Positions 50,445 through 59,326 of a stretch of DNA of 64,000 nucleotides are shown here, one piece after another; the first letter of the stretch is position 1; every line of letters begins with the position of its first letter. The notes under the pieces were generated by a model, which worked only from the letters and a program-made list of their open reading frames with translations, did not search any database and was not told the origin of the DNA. Position numbers and translations under genes: made by a program. The DNA is from Bisgaard Taxon 45 (lineage in GTDB: Bacteria; Pseudomonadota; Gammaproteobacteria; Enterobacterales; Pasteurellaceae): the NCBI GenBank assembly GCA_030783905.1, contig JAQAHH010000002.1:1-64000 (forward strand), given 5' to 3'.

Positions 50445-51075
50445 GCCAACTTCTCTCTGCTAATTGCCAATCACGTAATTGTGTTACCCAATATGCAACG
50501 GTTCTTTTATGGTAGCTCACTTGTACACTGGGCTCTAAAGTTAATTGACCAGCGGTAATGATCGTCCCTTTAATCTTCCCTTTCCCACTAATATGTAAAT
50601 CCCCTTCCGCAATAATAATCGCCTCAATATTTTGAGCCAATTCCCAACTTGTTTGGGTTGCATCAAACCAGTAAAAATGGGGGGCTTGTTGAGCAGAAAA
50701 CTGTTGAGAGAAAAGATCTCGATATTCTCGCTGAATAAATTGAGTCAAATTCCCCACATTCAGCGCTTTACGAGGTTGCGTTTTAAATAATGCTCGACAA
50801 TAACACCAAACATAATTTGCTTTACCATCAATAAGCCGAAAAGTGACTTGTTGCCGATTTTCCGCTATCGATGAGGCGATATTTTTACAGAGATGCGATT
50901 TTTCCGTTTTGCTCTGCGCCTGTAACGCGAGTGTTTGTTGAACATCTAGCTGGCGTTGATTAAATATTGACAAATGCCAATGTAAAATATCGTCATCCAC
51001 TAACATAAACAGTGTGAATACACTACTTAATAACAATAACATTGTCAGGGTCGCCATACCTTTATGGTAATTCAT
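50425..51075 (-). CDS. comP: Competence protein ComP (YgdB-like)
   Basis: The 216-residue protein starts MNYHKGMATLTMLLLLSS, a Gly-preceded hydrophobic helix at the N-terminus, followed by a soluble mixed domain with a segment IIIAEGDLHISGKGKIKGTI near 155-175 that looks beta-helical. It lies third in the com set, in the place of E. coli ygdB. No enzyme motif is visible. It probably helps assemble the uptake pseudopilus. Annotation rests on the N-terminus and position. Confidence 0.7.
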   Translation of the reverse strand: MNYHKGMATLTMLLLLSSVFTLFMLVDDDILHWHLSIFNQRQLDVQQTLALQAQSKTEKSHLCKNIASSIAENRQQVTFRLIDGKANYVWCYCRALFKTQPRKALNVGNLTQFIQREYRDLFSQQFSAQQAPHFYWFDATQTSWELAQNIEAIIIAEGDLHISGKGKIKGTIITAGQLTLEPSVQVSYHKRTVAYWVTQLRDWQLAERSWHDFLPL

Positions 51076-51078
51076 TTA

Positions 51079-51786
51079 TCATCCTTCACTATTCAAGAGT
51101 GGCACAACCAAAGTCGTTTCATATTGAACATGCGTTTGCTTGTTTAAATGGCCTTTTAAATAAATTTCTAGTGCGTGTTTTTCTACTAACCAACGAAATG
51201 ATAAGTCATTGATCACATATTCTTGAGAATCTAATAAATCCACCCAGCCTCCGCTATAACAGGCTACCTGTTGCAAATAACGCTGACATTCAGTTAATTT
51301 ACAACGAGCATTCACCGCACTTTTATAAGTTAATCGTGTTTCAATCATGCCATTATTTAAACGATAACCAAACAGTTCTCGTTCAAGTTGGTGAGTATTA
51401 TTTCGTCCGTTTCTAATACAGGTTTTATCTTTGAATTTACCCCCTAAACAGCCATTCATATCTAGATCATAAAAAAACAAAACACAATCTGATGCGTTTC
51501 TTCCATTTATTGAGAAGAGTTGTAAACTTCTCTCTGCATCTGACTCAAAAAGTGAAAAATTTACCTGTTGTGCGTTGTCTGGTGGAGCACGAAAACCAGC
51601 ACGGCGAATGTCCTTTGCCATCAGTTGAATCACCCGCTCTAACTCAGTTTGTAATTGCATTTGAAAATGAAGGGATTTACTTTGTCTTTGAACATCCAAA
51701 TAAAACGTCACTACGATAAGTAATAGAAAGGAAGAAAGACTCAAACTGACTAATAAACTCAATAGCGTATAACCACGAAGTAACAT
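51079..51786 (-). CDS. comO: PilW-type pseudopilin ComO
   Basis: The 235-residue protein begins MLLRGYTLLSLLVSLSLSS, a prepilin leader cleaved after Gly5, with Ser in place of the usual Glu at +5. The later part is beta-rich with a number of cysteines that could form disulfides in the periplasm. Position corresponds to ppdB of E. coli and comO of H. influenzae. An uptake signal lies inside (51314-51322). Only 3 bp separate it from comN and 3 bp from comP. Confidence 0.75.
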   Translation of the reverse strand: MLLRGYTLLSLLVSLSLSSFLLLIVVTFYLDVQRQSKSLHFQMQLQTELERVIQLMAKDIRRAGFRAPPDNAQQVNFSLFESDAERSLQLFSINGRNASDCVLFFYDLDMNGCLGGKFKDKTCIRNGRNNTHQLERELFGYRLNNGMIETRLTYKSAVNARCKLTECQRYLQQVACYSGGWVDLLDSQEYVINDLSFRWLVEKHALEIYLKGHLNKQTHVQYETTLVVPLLNSEG

Positions 51787-51789
51787 CTC

Positions 51790-52317
51790 TTAGTGTTCCC
51801 TTTCACTTTCACAGGCACTTAATGGCGCATCTTTTTTCAATTTAATACTGCCTACATTAAATAAAGAAAAGATTGCTTTTTGATGATCTGTTTGCAAAAC
51901 AAAGCAACTTGTTTCTAATGTCTCTCTGACGGCACTTAATCGAGTCATCGTATTAGGGTAATAATGTTTTGTTTTTAGCATGGTATAACCGACAGCATAG
52001 GGCGAATAAAATTGTGCAGATAGCGTTTCAGGACAAGATTGAGGGGTAAAACAATCACAGATATATTCACTTTTCAATTGCGCGGTTAAACACCAACGTT
52101 GGCGGTTAACATCACGATTCGCAATCAAAAACCAAATTTGCCCTGATGTGGCCACTCGCGCTTGCAATTGACGAAGAAAAATCCATAGTCGGTGCTGTTC
52201 TTGTTCGAAATAGATGAAACTGATTAGATTTTTCCAACCCGGTAAGACTACAACTAACATGCTGCTTATTAGGAGTAATACTATGAGTATTTCCAATAGT
52301 GTGAATCCTCTTTTCAT
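51790..52317 (-). CDS. comN: GspH-type pseudopilin ComN
   Basis: The 175-residue protein starts MKRGFTLLEILIVLLLISSM, a perfect type IV prepilin leader: cleavage after Gly4, Phe +1 and Glu +5. It is the first gene of the four-gene pseudopilin set ahead of recC and should form part of the pseudopilus that pulls DNA through the outer membrane. GGGAAG precedes the ATG. A CRP-S-like site lies 67 bp upstream. Confidence 0.82.
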   Translation of the reverse strand: MKRGFTLLEILIVLLLISSMLVVVLPGWKNLISFIYFEQEQHRLWIFLRQLQARVATSGQIWFLIANRDVNRQRWCLTAQLKSEYICDCFTPQSCPETLSAQFYSPYAVGYTMLKTKHYYPNTMTRLSAVRETLETSCFVLQTDHQKAIFSLFNVGSIKLKKDAPLSACESEREH

Positions 52318-52383
52318 ATCTTCCCTTTTTTGAACATATTTTAATAGCCATTCATTTAGGCCATTTATTATGTAGTAGGAATC

Positions 52384-52399
52384 TGGGAACTAGGTCGCA
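52384..52399 (-). promoter_or_regulatory. CRP-S-like competence site upstream of comN
   Basis: Read leftward, TTTTTGCGACCTAGTTCCCA contains TGCGA-N6-TCCCA, one base from the CRP-S core TGCGA-N6-TCGCA. That core differs from ordinary CRP sites by the C at the second position and needs the Sxy (TfoX) co-activator. A -10-like TAAAAT lies at 52338-52343, placing the site near -60. The same kind of site precedes comNOPQ in H. influenzae. Confidence 0.75.
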
Positions 52400-52490
52400 A
52401 AAAGAAGGTTAGCTACAAAAAAACAATATCAGAAACTTCAATTGTAAACTAAACATAGTTTTACTGGGGAAAGAGGCAATTAAGAATAAG

Positions 52491-52566
52491 TGGTGGGTCG
52501 TGAAGGATTCGAACCTTCGACCAACGGATTAAAAGTCCGCTGCTCTACCGACTGAGCTAACGACCC
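52491..52566 (-). tRNA. tRNA-Lys (TTT), copy 3
   Basis: A 76-nt cloverleaf with encoded CCA and anticodon TTT (52531-52533 on the plus strand). It is identical to the two upstream copies and is the last of the array in transcription order. Confidence 0.98.
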
Positions 52567-52609
52567 ATTACATCAATAGCGTTGATGTTTATGCAAGATT
52601 TGTATGAAG

Positions 52610-52685
52610 TGGTGGGTCGTGAAGGATTCGAACCTTCGACCAACGGATTAAAAGTCCGCTGCTCTACCGACTGAGCTAACGACCC
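52610..52685 (-). tRNA. tRNA-Lys (TTT), copy 2
   Basis: A 76-nt tRNA with CCA, identical in sequence to its neighbours; the array has an exact 119-bp period. The spacers of 43 bp are also partly alike. Confidence 0.98.
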
Positions 52686-52728
52686 ATTGCATCAATGGAT
52701 TTGGTGTTTATACAGGATTTGAATGAAG

Positions 52729-52804
52729 TGGTGGGTCGTGAAGGATTCGAACCTTCGACCAACGGATTAAAAGTCCGCTGCTCTACCGACTGAGCTAACG
52801 ACCC
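52729..52804 (-). tRNA. tRNA-Lys (TTT), copy 1
   Basis: A 76-nt tRNA with CCA and anticodon TTT, first in transcription order, 28 bp after the -10 of the array promoter. Confidence 0.98.
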
Positions 52805-52832
52805 GTTTCATATCACTGCGTAACGGAGGCTT

Positions 52833-52860
52833 ATAATACTGATTTTATTTTAATAAGCAA
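52833..52860 (-). promoter_or_regulatory. Promoter of the tRNA-Lys array
   Basis: Read leftward, TTGCTT and TATTAT are spaced by 16 bp and followed by a GC-rich discriminator (AAGCCTCC), as expected for a stringently controlled tRNA promoter. Confidence 0.75.
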
Positions 52861-52953
52861 TAAAAATTTTCATTTTTTTGTTTATTTGAATGAATACTCA
52901 CCAAAAAAGTACCATTCTTGCACGCCTAGCCACCAGTAAAATGGCACACATAA

Positions 52954-52984
52954 AAAAACTGGGTGCTATTGCACCCAGTTTTTA
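52954..52984 (-). terminator. Terminator of the tol-pal cluster
   Basis: AAACTGGGTGC and GCACCCAGTTT form a stem with a short ATA/TAT-type loop, with T on the downstream side. It lies 15 bp after the pal stop. Confidence 0.93.
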
Positions 52985-52998
52985 GACCAGAAAGTTAA

Positions 52999-53451
52999 TT
53001 AGTATGCTAACACAGCACGACGGTTTTTAGAGTATGCTGCTTCGTCATGACCTAACACAGCAGGTTTCTCTTCACCGTAAGAAACTGTAGAGACTTGACC
53101 AGCTTGTACACCTTTTGCAGATAAATAGTGTTTTACTGCATCTGCACGGCGTTGGCCTAATGCAATATTGTATTCTGGTGTACCACGCTCATCGGTATTA
53201 CCTTCAACAACCACTTTCGTTGCAGGTGTTGCATTTAAGAATGCTGCATGAGCATCTAAAATTTGAACATATTCACCTTCGATATCGTATTTATCAAAGC
53301 CGAAATAGACCGTATTATAACGTTGTTGTAAATCTTGTACTGAATAACCGCCAAACATTTGGCCCGCGCTTTCATCTTTTTTAGATGAACCACAAGCAGC
53401 TAATACAGCAACAGAACCAGCAACTAATAATACTTTAGTTAGTTTTTTCAT
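52999..53451 (-). CDS. pal: Peptidoglycan-associated lipoprotein
   Basis: Pal is an outer-membrane lipoprotein that binds peptidoglycan and TolB and helps constrict the outer membrane at division; its Haemophilus counterpart is the P6 antigen. The 150-residue protein has a signal peptide with lipobox LAAC (Cys20) and a C-terminal OmpA-like domain with [22 protein letters not shown], the diaminopimelate-binding region. Codon use is biased, as in an abundant protein. It lies 19 bp after tolB. Confidence 0.96.
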   Translation of the reverse strand: MKKLTKVLLVAGSVAVLAACGSSKKDESAGQMFGGYSVQDLQQRYNTVYFGFDKYDIEGEYVQILDAHAAFLNATPATKVVVEGNTDERGTPEYNIALGQRRADAVKHYLSAKGVQAGQVSTVSYGEEKPAVLGHDEAAYSKNRRAVLAY

Positions 53452-53470
53452 TGTTTTCTCCTTAGAGTTT

Positions 53471-54769
53471 TTATTTAGTTAAATAAGGTGACCAAGCAGG
53501 GAATTTAACTTGTCCATCATTTCCTGGTAACCGTGCTTTAAAACGACCGTCAGCGGATACCAATTGTAGCACTTTTCCTAACCCTTGAGTAGAGCTGTAA
53601 ATGATCATGATACCGTTAGGTGAAATACTTGGACTTTCATCTAAGAAAGTGGAACTTAGCACTTCTGTCGAACCAGATGCTAAATCTTTTTTCACAATAT
53701 TATCTCTACTGATCATGATTATAGCGCTACCATCGGCAGTCATTTGCCCACTATAACTGCGACCACCAGTACTAACCAATGATGCACCACCACCGGCGGC
53801 ACTCATTTGATAGACCTGCGGTGAGCCGCTTCTATCAGATGTGAACACAATTGTTTGACCATCAGGTGACCAAGAAGGCTCAGTATTATTCCCCGCCCCA
53901 CTGGTTAACTGTGAAATTTGTCCACTACCTAAATTCATTACATAGATATTTAACACACCATCTTTTGATGAGGCGAAAGCTAATCTCGAACCATCTGGTG
54001 AGAATGCTGGTGCACCATTATGCCCATTATAGGATGCCGCCACTTTGCGTGCACCAGAGCCTAAATCTTGTACCACAAGCTGTGATTTTTTATTTTCAAA
54101 AGACACATAAGCCAGTTTTTTACCATCGTGTGACCATGCGGGAGACATTAATGGTTGGGCACTACGGTTCACCACAAATTGGTTAAATCCATCATAGTCA
54201 GATACCCTCACTTCATAAGGCTGCGAACCACCATGTTTCTGCACAATATAGGCAATACGTGTTCTGAATGCCCCTCGAATACCTGTTAATTTTTCAAATA
54301 CTTCGTCACTGACGGTATGCGCACCATAACGCAACCATTTGGTTGTCACGGTATATTGATTTTGTGTCAACACCGCCCCCGCTGTTCCTGTTGCACCAAT
54401 CGTATCCACAAGCTGATAAGCGATATTAAAGCTACCATTGGCTGGTGTGACCTGTCCAACTACCACAGCATCAATCCCGAGTGCCGCCCAAGCTTCTGGG
54501 TTGACTTCTGATACAGAGGTAGGGTGTTGTGGCATTCGATTAACGGCAATAGGATTAAATTTACCACTATGGCGTAAATCAGCCGCAATAATATCTGCAA
54601 TATCGGCTGGTGCTGAACCGGGTCCATTCCACTTGAATGGCACGACGGCAATTGGTCTGGCGCTATCTACACCTTCATCAATTACAATACGCACTTCCGC
54701 TTGCACTGGTTGCAACACGGTAAAAAAGAATATGAGGACTGCACTCCACATACGGGTGACTAATTTCAT
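53471..54769 (-). CDS. tolB: Tol-Pal system protein TolB
   Basis: TolB is a periplasmic protein that cycles between Pal and TolA. The 432-residue protein has a signal peptide (cleaved near VQA) and an N-terminal domain beginning [21 protein letters not shown] six-bladed beta-propeller follows, with repeated [30 protein letters not shown] and [15 protein letters not shown] motifs. The ATG at 54769, preceded by AGGTGG, is chosen over a GTG three codons upstream that lies inside that site. Confidence 0.95.
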   Translation of the reverse strand: MKLVTRMWSAVLIFFFTVLQPVQAEVRIVIDEGVDSARPIAVVPFKWNGPGSAPADIADIIAADLRHSGKFNPIAVNRMPQHPTSVSEVNPEAWAALGIDAVVVGQVTPANGSFNIAYQLVDTIGATGTAGAVLTQNQYTVTTKWLRYGAHTVSDEVFEKLTGIRGAFRTRIAYIVQKHGGSQPYEVRVSDYDGFNQFVVNRSAQPLMSPAWSHDGKKLAYVSFENKKSQLVVQDLGSGARKVAASYNGHNGAPAFSPDGSRLAFASSKDGVLNIYVMNLGSGQISQLTSGAGNNTEPSWSPDGQTIVFTSDRSGSPQVYQMSAAGGGASLVSTGGRSYSGQMTADGSAIIMISRDNIVKKDLASGSTEVLSSTFLDESPSISPNGIMIIYSSTQGLGKVLQLVSADGRFKARLPGNDGQVKFPAWSPYLTK

Positions 54770-54841
54770 TGGAACCACCTATTATTTTCATTGCCAATCA
54801 CTTATCGCGCAATTTACGATACAGGAAAAACAATACTAACT

Positions 54842-56011
54842 TTATCTTAATTTAAATTCAATCGGGGATTTTTTATATCTTTGATAGATATCATCTGTTG
54901 GTGCAGGTGGTACTTTCTTGGTTCTCGCTACCGCACTTATCGCCGCATTACAAATATCATCAGGTCCTGATACACGACGATAATTGGAAATGGTTCCATC
55001 CCGTAAAAACTCGACTTCGACCACACAAACCTTATTCGCAAAACTCGGTTCTTTTAAAAATCTGCGTTGAATTTCTCGTTTAATGACACCAGCATACTGA
55101 TCGCCCGTTTTTCCACCATCACCCGCACCCAATGCCGCACCACTTCCCTGGCTTCCCTGACGATCCATATTGGCACCTTTCGTTGCAGAACCACCACCTA
55201 CATCACCACCACTAAAAAAGTCATCTAAGGCTGCTTGATTTGCTTTCTGTTGTGCCGCCTCGGCATCTGCTTTTGCTTTTTCAGCTTTCGCCTTCGCGTC
55301 TGCTTTAGCCTTTTCTACTTTAGCTCTTGCTTCCGCTTCTGCTTTAGCTTTCTCTGCCTTCGCTTTTGCCTCTGCCTCTGCTTTGGCTTTCTCTGCTTTT
55401 GCTTTCGCTTCAGCCTCTGCTTTAGCTTTCTCTGCCTTACGTTTAGCTTCTTCCGCGGCTTTAGCTTTCGCCTCTTCTTCCGCTTGTTTCGCCAATGCAG
55501 CTAAACGCTTGGCTTCCGCTTCAGCTTTTAATTTTGCTGCTTCGGCTAATTGTTTGGCTTTTGCTTCCTCTAATTGTTTTTGTTTTTCTAGCGCCTCTAA
55601 ACGTGCGCGTTCTTCTTGCTTTTTCTGCTCAGCAAGTTGTTTCTGACGTTCAATCTCTTTTTGTTTTTCGCGTTCCTTCTGTGCTTCTAACGCTTTTTGC
55701 TTTTCAATTTCTTGCTGACGAAGGATCGCTTGTTCATCTGGTTGTGCTGGTTTCTCTTCCACAACAGGTTCCGTTTTTTTTGCTTTGTCGGTTTGACCTT
55801 TTTTCTGTTGCTGAATACGTCCCCACTCTTGTGCTGCAATGCCCGTATCGACCATCACCGCCCCCATCACTTCACCATCACCTTCACCACCGCCCATAAT
55901 TTCAACACGATGATAAAGTGATCCTAAAATCAATAAACCAAATAAGATGGCGTGCAAAATGACGGAAAGAATAACCGCACTTATCTCTTTATTGTTCTGC
56001 TTACTTTGCAC
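54842..56011 (-). CDS. tolA: Tol-Pal system protein TolA
   Basis: TolA spans the periplasm from TolQ-TolR to Pal. The 389-residue protein has one membrane helix (about 10-33, with SVILHAILFGLLIL, the Ser-His type motif for TolQ contact), a long Lys/Ala/Glu-rich helical stalk (about 95-260) and a C-terminal globular domain (about 295-389, YAGVIKREIQRRFLKEP and CVVEVEFLRDG). The stalk contains a 13-residue tandem repeat. Two uptake signals lie within the gene (54930, 55974). It is 14 bp after tolR. Confidence 0.95.
   Translation of the reverse strand: MQSKQNNKEISAVILSVILHAILFGLLILGSLYHRVEIMGGGEGDGEVMGAVMVDTGIAAQEWGRIQQQKKGQTDKAKKTEPVVEEKPAQPDEQAILRQQEIEKQKALEAQKEREKQKEIERQKQLAEQKKQEERARLEALEKQKQLEEAKAKQLAEAAKLKAEAEAKRLAALAKQAEEEAKAKAAEEAKRKAEKAKAEAEAKAKAEKAKAEAEAKAKAEKAKAEAEARAKVEKAKADAKAKAEKAKADAEAAQQKANQAALDDFFSGGDVGGGSATKGANMDRQGSQGSGAALGAGDGGKTGDQYAGVIKREIQRRFLKEPSFANKVCVVEVEFLRDGTISNYRRVSGPDDICNAAISAVARTKKVPPAPTDDIYQRYKKSPIEFKLR
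55274..55423. repeat. 39-bp tandem repeat coding the TolA stalk
   Basis: Residues 197-246 consist of three 13-residue units of the type KAEAEAKAKAEKA followed by one 11-residue unit. The DNA repeats are imperfect, and each unit keeps the reading frame, so stalk length could vary between strains. Confidence 0.8.
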
Positions 56012-56025
56012 AATATTGCCTTTTA

Positions 56026-56448
56026 TTAAATCGGGTTAGTCATTAATCCAACAGATTTAATACCTGCAAGATGAAGCAAGTTAAGCGCTTTGATCACTTC
56101 CTCATAAGGAACATCTCTCGCACCACCTACTAAAAACAACGTATTATTATCTTTATCGAACTCTTGCTTAGACAATTGCGTCACCATTTCTTCAGTCAAT
56201 CCCTCTAAGCGTTCTGCACCAATCGCCAAACTATACTGACCAATGCCTGCCACCTCTAAAATGACAGGGACTTTATCTTCGTTACTGACACTTTGGCTTT
56301 CTACTGCATCAGGTAATTCAACTTGGACACTTTGACTAATGATCGGTGCCGTTGCCATAAAAATCAGCAACAAGACTAACAACACATCCAAAAAAGGAAC
56401 AATGTTAATCTCGGATTTCACATCTCTACGTTTACGACGGTAAGACAT
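56026..56448 (-). CDS. tolR: Tol-Pal system protein TolR
   Basis: TolR forms, with TolQ, the proton-driven motor that energises TolA. The 140-residue protein has one membrane helix (about 18-36, INIVPFLDVLLVLLLIFMATAP) with the essential Asp at 22-23 position, then a periplasmic domain ending near LLHLAGIKSVGLMT. A gap of 78 bp with an uptake signal (56480-56488) separates it from tolQ, longer than usual in this cluster. Confidence 0.94.
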   Translation of the reverse strand: MSYRRKRRDVKSEINIVPFLDVLLVLLLIFMATAPIISQSVQVELPDAVESQSVSNEDKVPVILEVAGIGQYSLAIGAERLEGLTEEMVTQLSKQEFDKDNNTLFLVGGARDVPYEEVIKALNLLHLAGIKSVGLMTNPI

Positions 56449-56526
56449 TCTCTTCCCTTAAAAATTCTTTAAAAAAATAACCGCACTTATCGCGAAAGCG
56501 ACTTTACGACTCAACGGGCTGAACAA

Positions 56527-57216
56527 TTAATGTTGTCCGTTTTTACCAAAGGCTTGGCGGTGTAAAATGGTGGTAAATTCATCAATAAAATTACCATAAT
56601 TCTGTTCTAATTTACTCACACGTAAACTTAAACGGTTATAAGCCATCACAGCTGGAATTGCTGCAAATAAGCCAATCGCAGTAGCGATCAATGCCTCAGC
56701 AATACCCGGAGCAACCATCTGTAATGTGGCTTGTTTAGCACCACTCAATGCCATGAATGCATGCATAATACCCCAAACGGTACCAAATAAACCAATATAT
56801 GGGCTAATAGATGCAACTGTAGCTAAAAAAGGCACACGCGTTTCAAGCTCTTCCACTTCACGATTCATCGCTAAGTTCATCGCGCGTGAACTCCCTTGAA
56901 TAATGGATTCTGGTGCAGTAGGGTTAGCTTGTTTTAAACGTGAAAATTCTTTAAAACCGACATAAAAAATTTGCTCACTCCCACTTAATCCATCACGCTT
57001 ATTCTCTAAACCATCAAATAAGCGGTTTAAATCTTCACCTGACCAGAAACGTTCTTCAAAGGCGACGGAATCTTTCAACGCTTTTGTTAAAACTCGACTA
57101 CGCTGAATAATAATTGCCCAAGACATAATTGAGAAAATAATTAAGATTACAATAACAAATTGAACAACGATACTTGCTTTTAGAAATAACTCTAAAAAGT
57201 TCAAATCTGCGGTCAT
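56527..57216 (-). CDS. tolQ: Tol-Pal system protein TolQ
   Basis: TolQ is the three-span inner-membrane stator of the Tol motor. The 229-residue protein has [18 protein letters not shown] at the start, the cytoplasmic loop [13 protein letters not shown], and the last helices [13 protein letters not shown] and [13 protein letters not shown] that contact TolR. The ATG at 57216 with GGAG upstream is chosen; a start nine codons earlier overlaps ybgC and lacks family similarity. Confidence 0.95.
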   Translation of the reverse strand: MTADLNFLELFLKASIVVQFVIVILIIFSIMSWAIIIQRSRVLTKALKDSVAFEERFWSGEDLNRLFDGLENKRDGLSGSEQIFYVGFKEFSRLKQANPTAPESIIQGSSRAMNLAMNREVEELETRVPFLATVASISPYIGLFGTVWGIMHAFMALSGAKQATLQMVAPGIAEALIATAIGLFAAIPAVMAYNRLSLRVSKLEQNYGNFIDEFTTILHRQAFGKNGQH

Positions 57217-57232
57217 TAGATACTCCAAAGGT

Positions 57233-57643
57233 TTATAACTCATTAACCCATCGCTCTTTCATCTCTGTTGGGATAGCGATAGGTTTCATTTTTCCAAGAT
57301 CAACACAGGCTACTTTAACGGTAGCCTCGCATAAAATCTGTTCATCTTTTTTTAGTCGTTGAGTGAAAAAAAGCGATGCGCCTTTCGCCTCAGTGACTAA
57401 GGTTTCTACGATTAATAAATCATCGAGCCTTGCAGGATAACGATAATCAATATTCATTGCTTTGACAACAAAAGCCAGCTGTCGTTCATTTAATAAGGTA
57501 TGTTGTGAGAAACCGGCAGTCCGTAAATATTCTGTTCGCGCACGCTCAAAGAAATGCAAATAGCGCGCATGGTAAACGACACCACCTGCATCCGTATCCT
57601 CATAATAAACACGAATAGGAAAATTAAATACATTAGCTGTCAT
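57233..57643 (-). CDS. ybgC: Acyl-CoA thioesterase YbgC
   Basis: YbgC is a hotdog-fold thioesterase tied to the Tol-Pal cluster and to phospholipid metabolism. The 136-residue protein has the 4-hydroxybenzoyl-CoA-type signature [17 protein letters not shown] with the catalytic Asp, then [11 protein letters not shown]. The ATG at 57643, preceded by AAGGAACG, gives normal length; a frame starting 27 codons earlier has no similarity to the family. It lies 16 bp before tolQ. Confidence 0.93.
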   Translation of the reverse strand: MTANVFNFPIRVYYEDTDAGGVVYHARYLHFFERARTEYLRTAGFSQHTLLNERQLAFVVKAMNIDYRYPARLDDLLIVETLVTEAKGASLFFTQRLKKDEQILCEATVKVACVDLGKMKPIAIPTEMKERWVNEL

Positions 57644-57771
57644 GCTTTCGTTCCTTCCGTATATTGACATCATCACCACAACAAATTGGTGGCGTATTTT
57701 AGAGCTTGTATGAATGATAAGCAAGTCTCGCTTGCAATTATGTATAAAAATTCGACTCTAAGGGAAAATAA

Positions 57772-58059
57772 TTACGATAGCCAACTTACCACTATCGCGA
57801 CAATGAATGCAATATAACCTAACAAAGGAAAAAACAACATTTGCCAAATCGATGTCCGTATTTCAAAACCAATTCCATGAATCCAAAGAATGCCTGTCCC
57901 CCATATAATCAATAAAATCACAATAGGGTGAGCTGTACGTAAATTGGTAGAAAAATCATTCACATTGATGAAAAAAAGCAATGTCAACACAATCGCCAAT
58001 ATAAATGAAAGGGTTCTTAACGAACCCTTATTAAAGATTTGATACAGTGAATTAATCAT
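57772..58059 (-). CDS. ybgE: Cyd operon membrane protein YbgE
   Basis: The 95-residue protein has three predicted membrane spans and the conserved WIHGIGFEIRTSIWQMLFFPLL segment of YbgE, the small protein regularly encoded after cydABX. Its function is not settled; it is linked to cytochrome bd. It follows cydX after 5 bp and precedes ybgC by 128 bp. Confidence 0.88.
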   Translation of the reverse strand: MINSLYQIFNKGSLRTLSFILAIVLTLLFFINVNDFSTNLRTAHPIVILLIIWGTGILWIHGIGFEIRTSIWQMLFFPLLGYIAFIVAIVVSWLS

Positions 58060-58064
58060 TGAGA

Positions 58065-58163
58065 TTACTCATCAAATTTACCGGTTTTTTCAATACCGAT
58101 AGTAATAACCGCGGCTAACATCACCGTAAACAACACACCCAATACCCAAATGACATAAAACAT
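58065..58163 (-). CDS. cydX: Cytochrome bd small subunit CydX
   Basis: This 32-residue single-span protein begins MFYVIWVLGVLFTVMLAAVI and ends EKTGKFDE, a close match to E. coli CydX (YbgT), which stabilises the haems of cytochrome bd. AAGGAG precedes the ATG. It lies 12 bp after cydB and 5 bp before ybgE, the standard position. Confidence 0.93.
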   Translation of the reverse strand: MFYVIWVLGVLFTVMLAAVITIGIEKTGKFDE

Positions 58164-58175
58164 AACGATTTCTCC

Positions 58176-59312
58176 TTAGTATAATGAGTTTTTGTTTTCT
58201 TCGATAAATTGACTATCGAGACGACCAAACATTTTCCAGTATGCCCAAATTGTGTATGCAAGCAAGATCACCACAAACACAAGTGCAAAACCGAGCATCA
58301 AGGCTAATGTTAATTTACTTGATGTTGAATCCCACATTAACAAGCTTAACTCAGGATGTGTAATAGACGGCATCACGAATGGGAACATCGAAATTCCTGC
58401 GGTTAAAATAATGCCCGCCATAGTCAATGATGAGAATAAGAAAGCAAAGCCTGAACGATCCGCTTTAGACGCTAAGATGTTCAATAGTGCACTGACTACT
58501 GCAAGCAAAGGGAAAATCCAAAGAATTGGCATCGCTTTATAGTTATTAAACCATGCAGCTGTCTCAATCGCGACAGTTTTACCGAATGGGGTAGATGGTG
58601 CATTGTGATCAAGAACAGATGTCAACACAAAACCGTCTTTGAAATATAACCAAACACCCGCTAACACAAAGGTAATGATAGTGGCAACCGCACCGACTTG
58701 TGTAATGGTACGAGCACGATGACGTAACTCACTGGTAGTTTTCATTTGTAACCAAGCACTACCTTGGGTGGTTAACATTGTTAAGCTGACTAAACCACAC
58801 AGCAAGGCAAATGGGTTTAATAAAGCAAAGAATGAACCCGTATATTTGACTTGCAGTAATTCATTGAATTCAAATGGTACGCCTTGTAATAAGTTCCCAA
58901 ATGCCACACCGAAAACTAGCGAAGGCACAAAACCACCTAAAAACAATCCCCAATCCCATAATGTACGCCATGTTGGATTATCAATTTTAGCACGGTATTC
59001 TAAGCCGACTGGACGGAAGAATAACGCGGCTAAAACCAAAATCATAGCAATATAAAAACCAGAGAATGAGGTTGCATAAACAATTGGCCATGCTGCAAAC
59101 ATTGCACCACCAGCAGTTAATAACCAGACTTGGTTACCATCCCAGTGTGGCGCAATAGAGTTAATCATAATGCGTTTTTCTACTTCTTTTTTACCCGCAA
59201 AAGGCAATAAAGTGAGAACCCCCATATCAAAACCATCAGTTACTGCAAAACCAATAAGCAATACACCGATCAAGATCCACCAAACAAAGCGTAGAATTTC
59301 ATAATCAATCAT
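58176..59312 (-). CDS. cydB: Cytochrome bd ubiquinol oxidase subunit II
   Basis: CydB is the structural partner of CydA in the high-affinity quinol oxidase of the inner membrane. The 378-residue protein has about eight or nine spans, starting MIDYEILRFVWWILIGVLLIGF with the TDGFDMGV motif. GNQVWLLTAGGAMFAAWP and the LYFKDGFVL region follow. It is 14 bp after cydA. Confidence 0.96.
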   Translation of the reverse strand: MIDYEILRFVWWILIGVLLIGFAVTDGFDMGVLTLLPFAGKKEVEKRIMINSIAPHWDGNQVWLLTAGGAMFAAWPIVYATSFSGFYIAMILVLAALFFRPVGLEYRAKIDNPTWRTLWDWGLFLGGFVPSLVFGVAFGNLLQGVPFEFNELLQVKYTGSFFALLNPFALLCGLVSLTMLTTQGSAWLQMKTTSELRHRARTITQVGAVATIITFVLAGVWLYFKDGFVLTSVLDHNAPSTPFGKTVAIETAAWFNNYKAMPILWIFPLLAVVSALLNILASKADRSGFAFLFSSLTMAGIILTAGISMFPFVMPSITHPELSLLMWDSTSSKLTLALMLGFALVFVVILLAYTIWAYWKMFGRLDSQFIEENKNSLY

Positions 59313-59326
59313 AATCAGGCTCCTGC

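Noticed and set aside
52491..52804. Regular direct repeats that could look like a CRISPR array
   Set aside because: The repeats are complete tRNA-Lys genes; no CRISPR repeats or cas genes are present anywhere in the window.
55235..55921. Long plus-strand frames opposite tolA rich in Phe, Cys and Leu
   Set aside because: They are antisense reflections of the Lys/Ala/Glu-rich TolA stalk without ribosome-binding sites.
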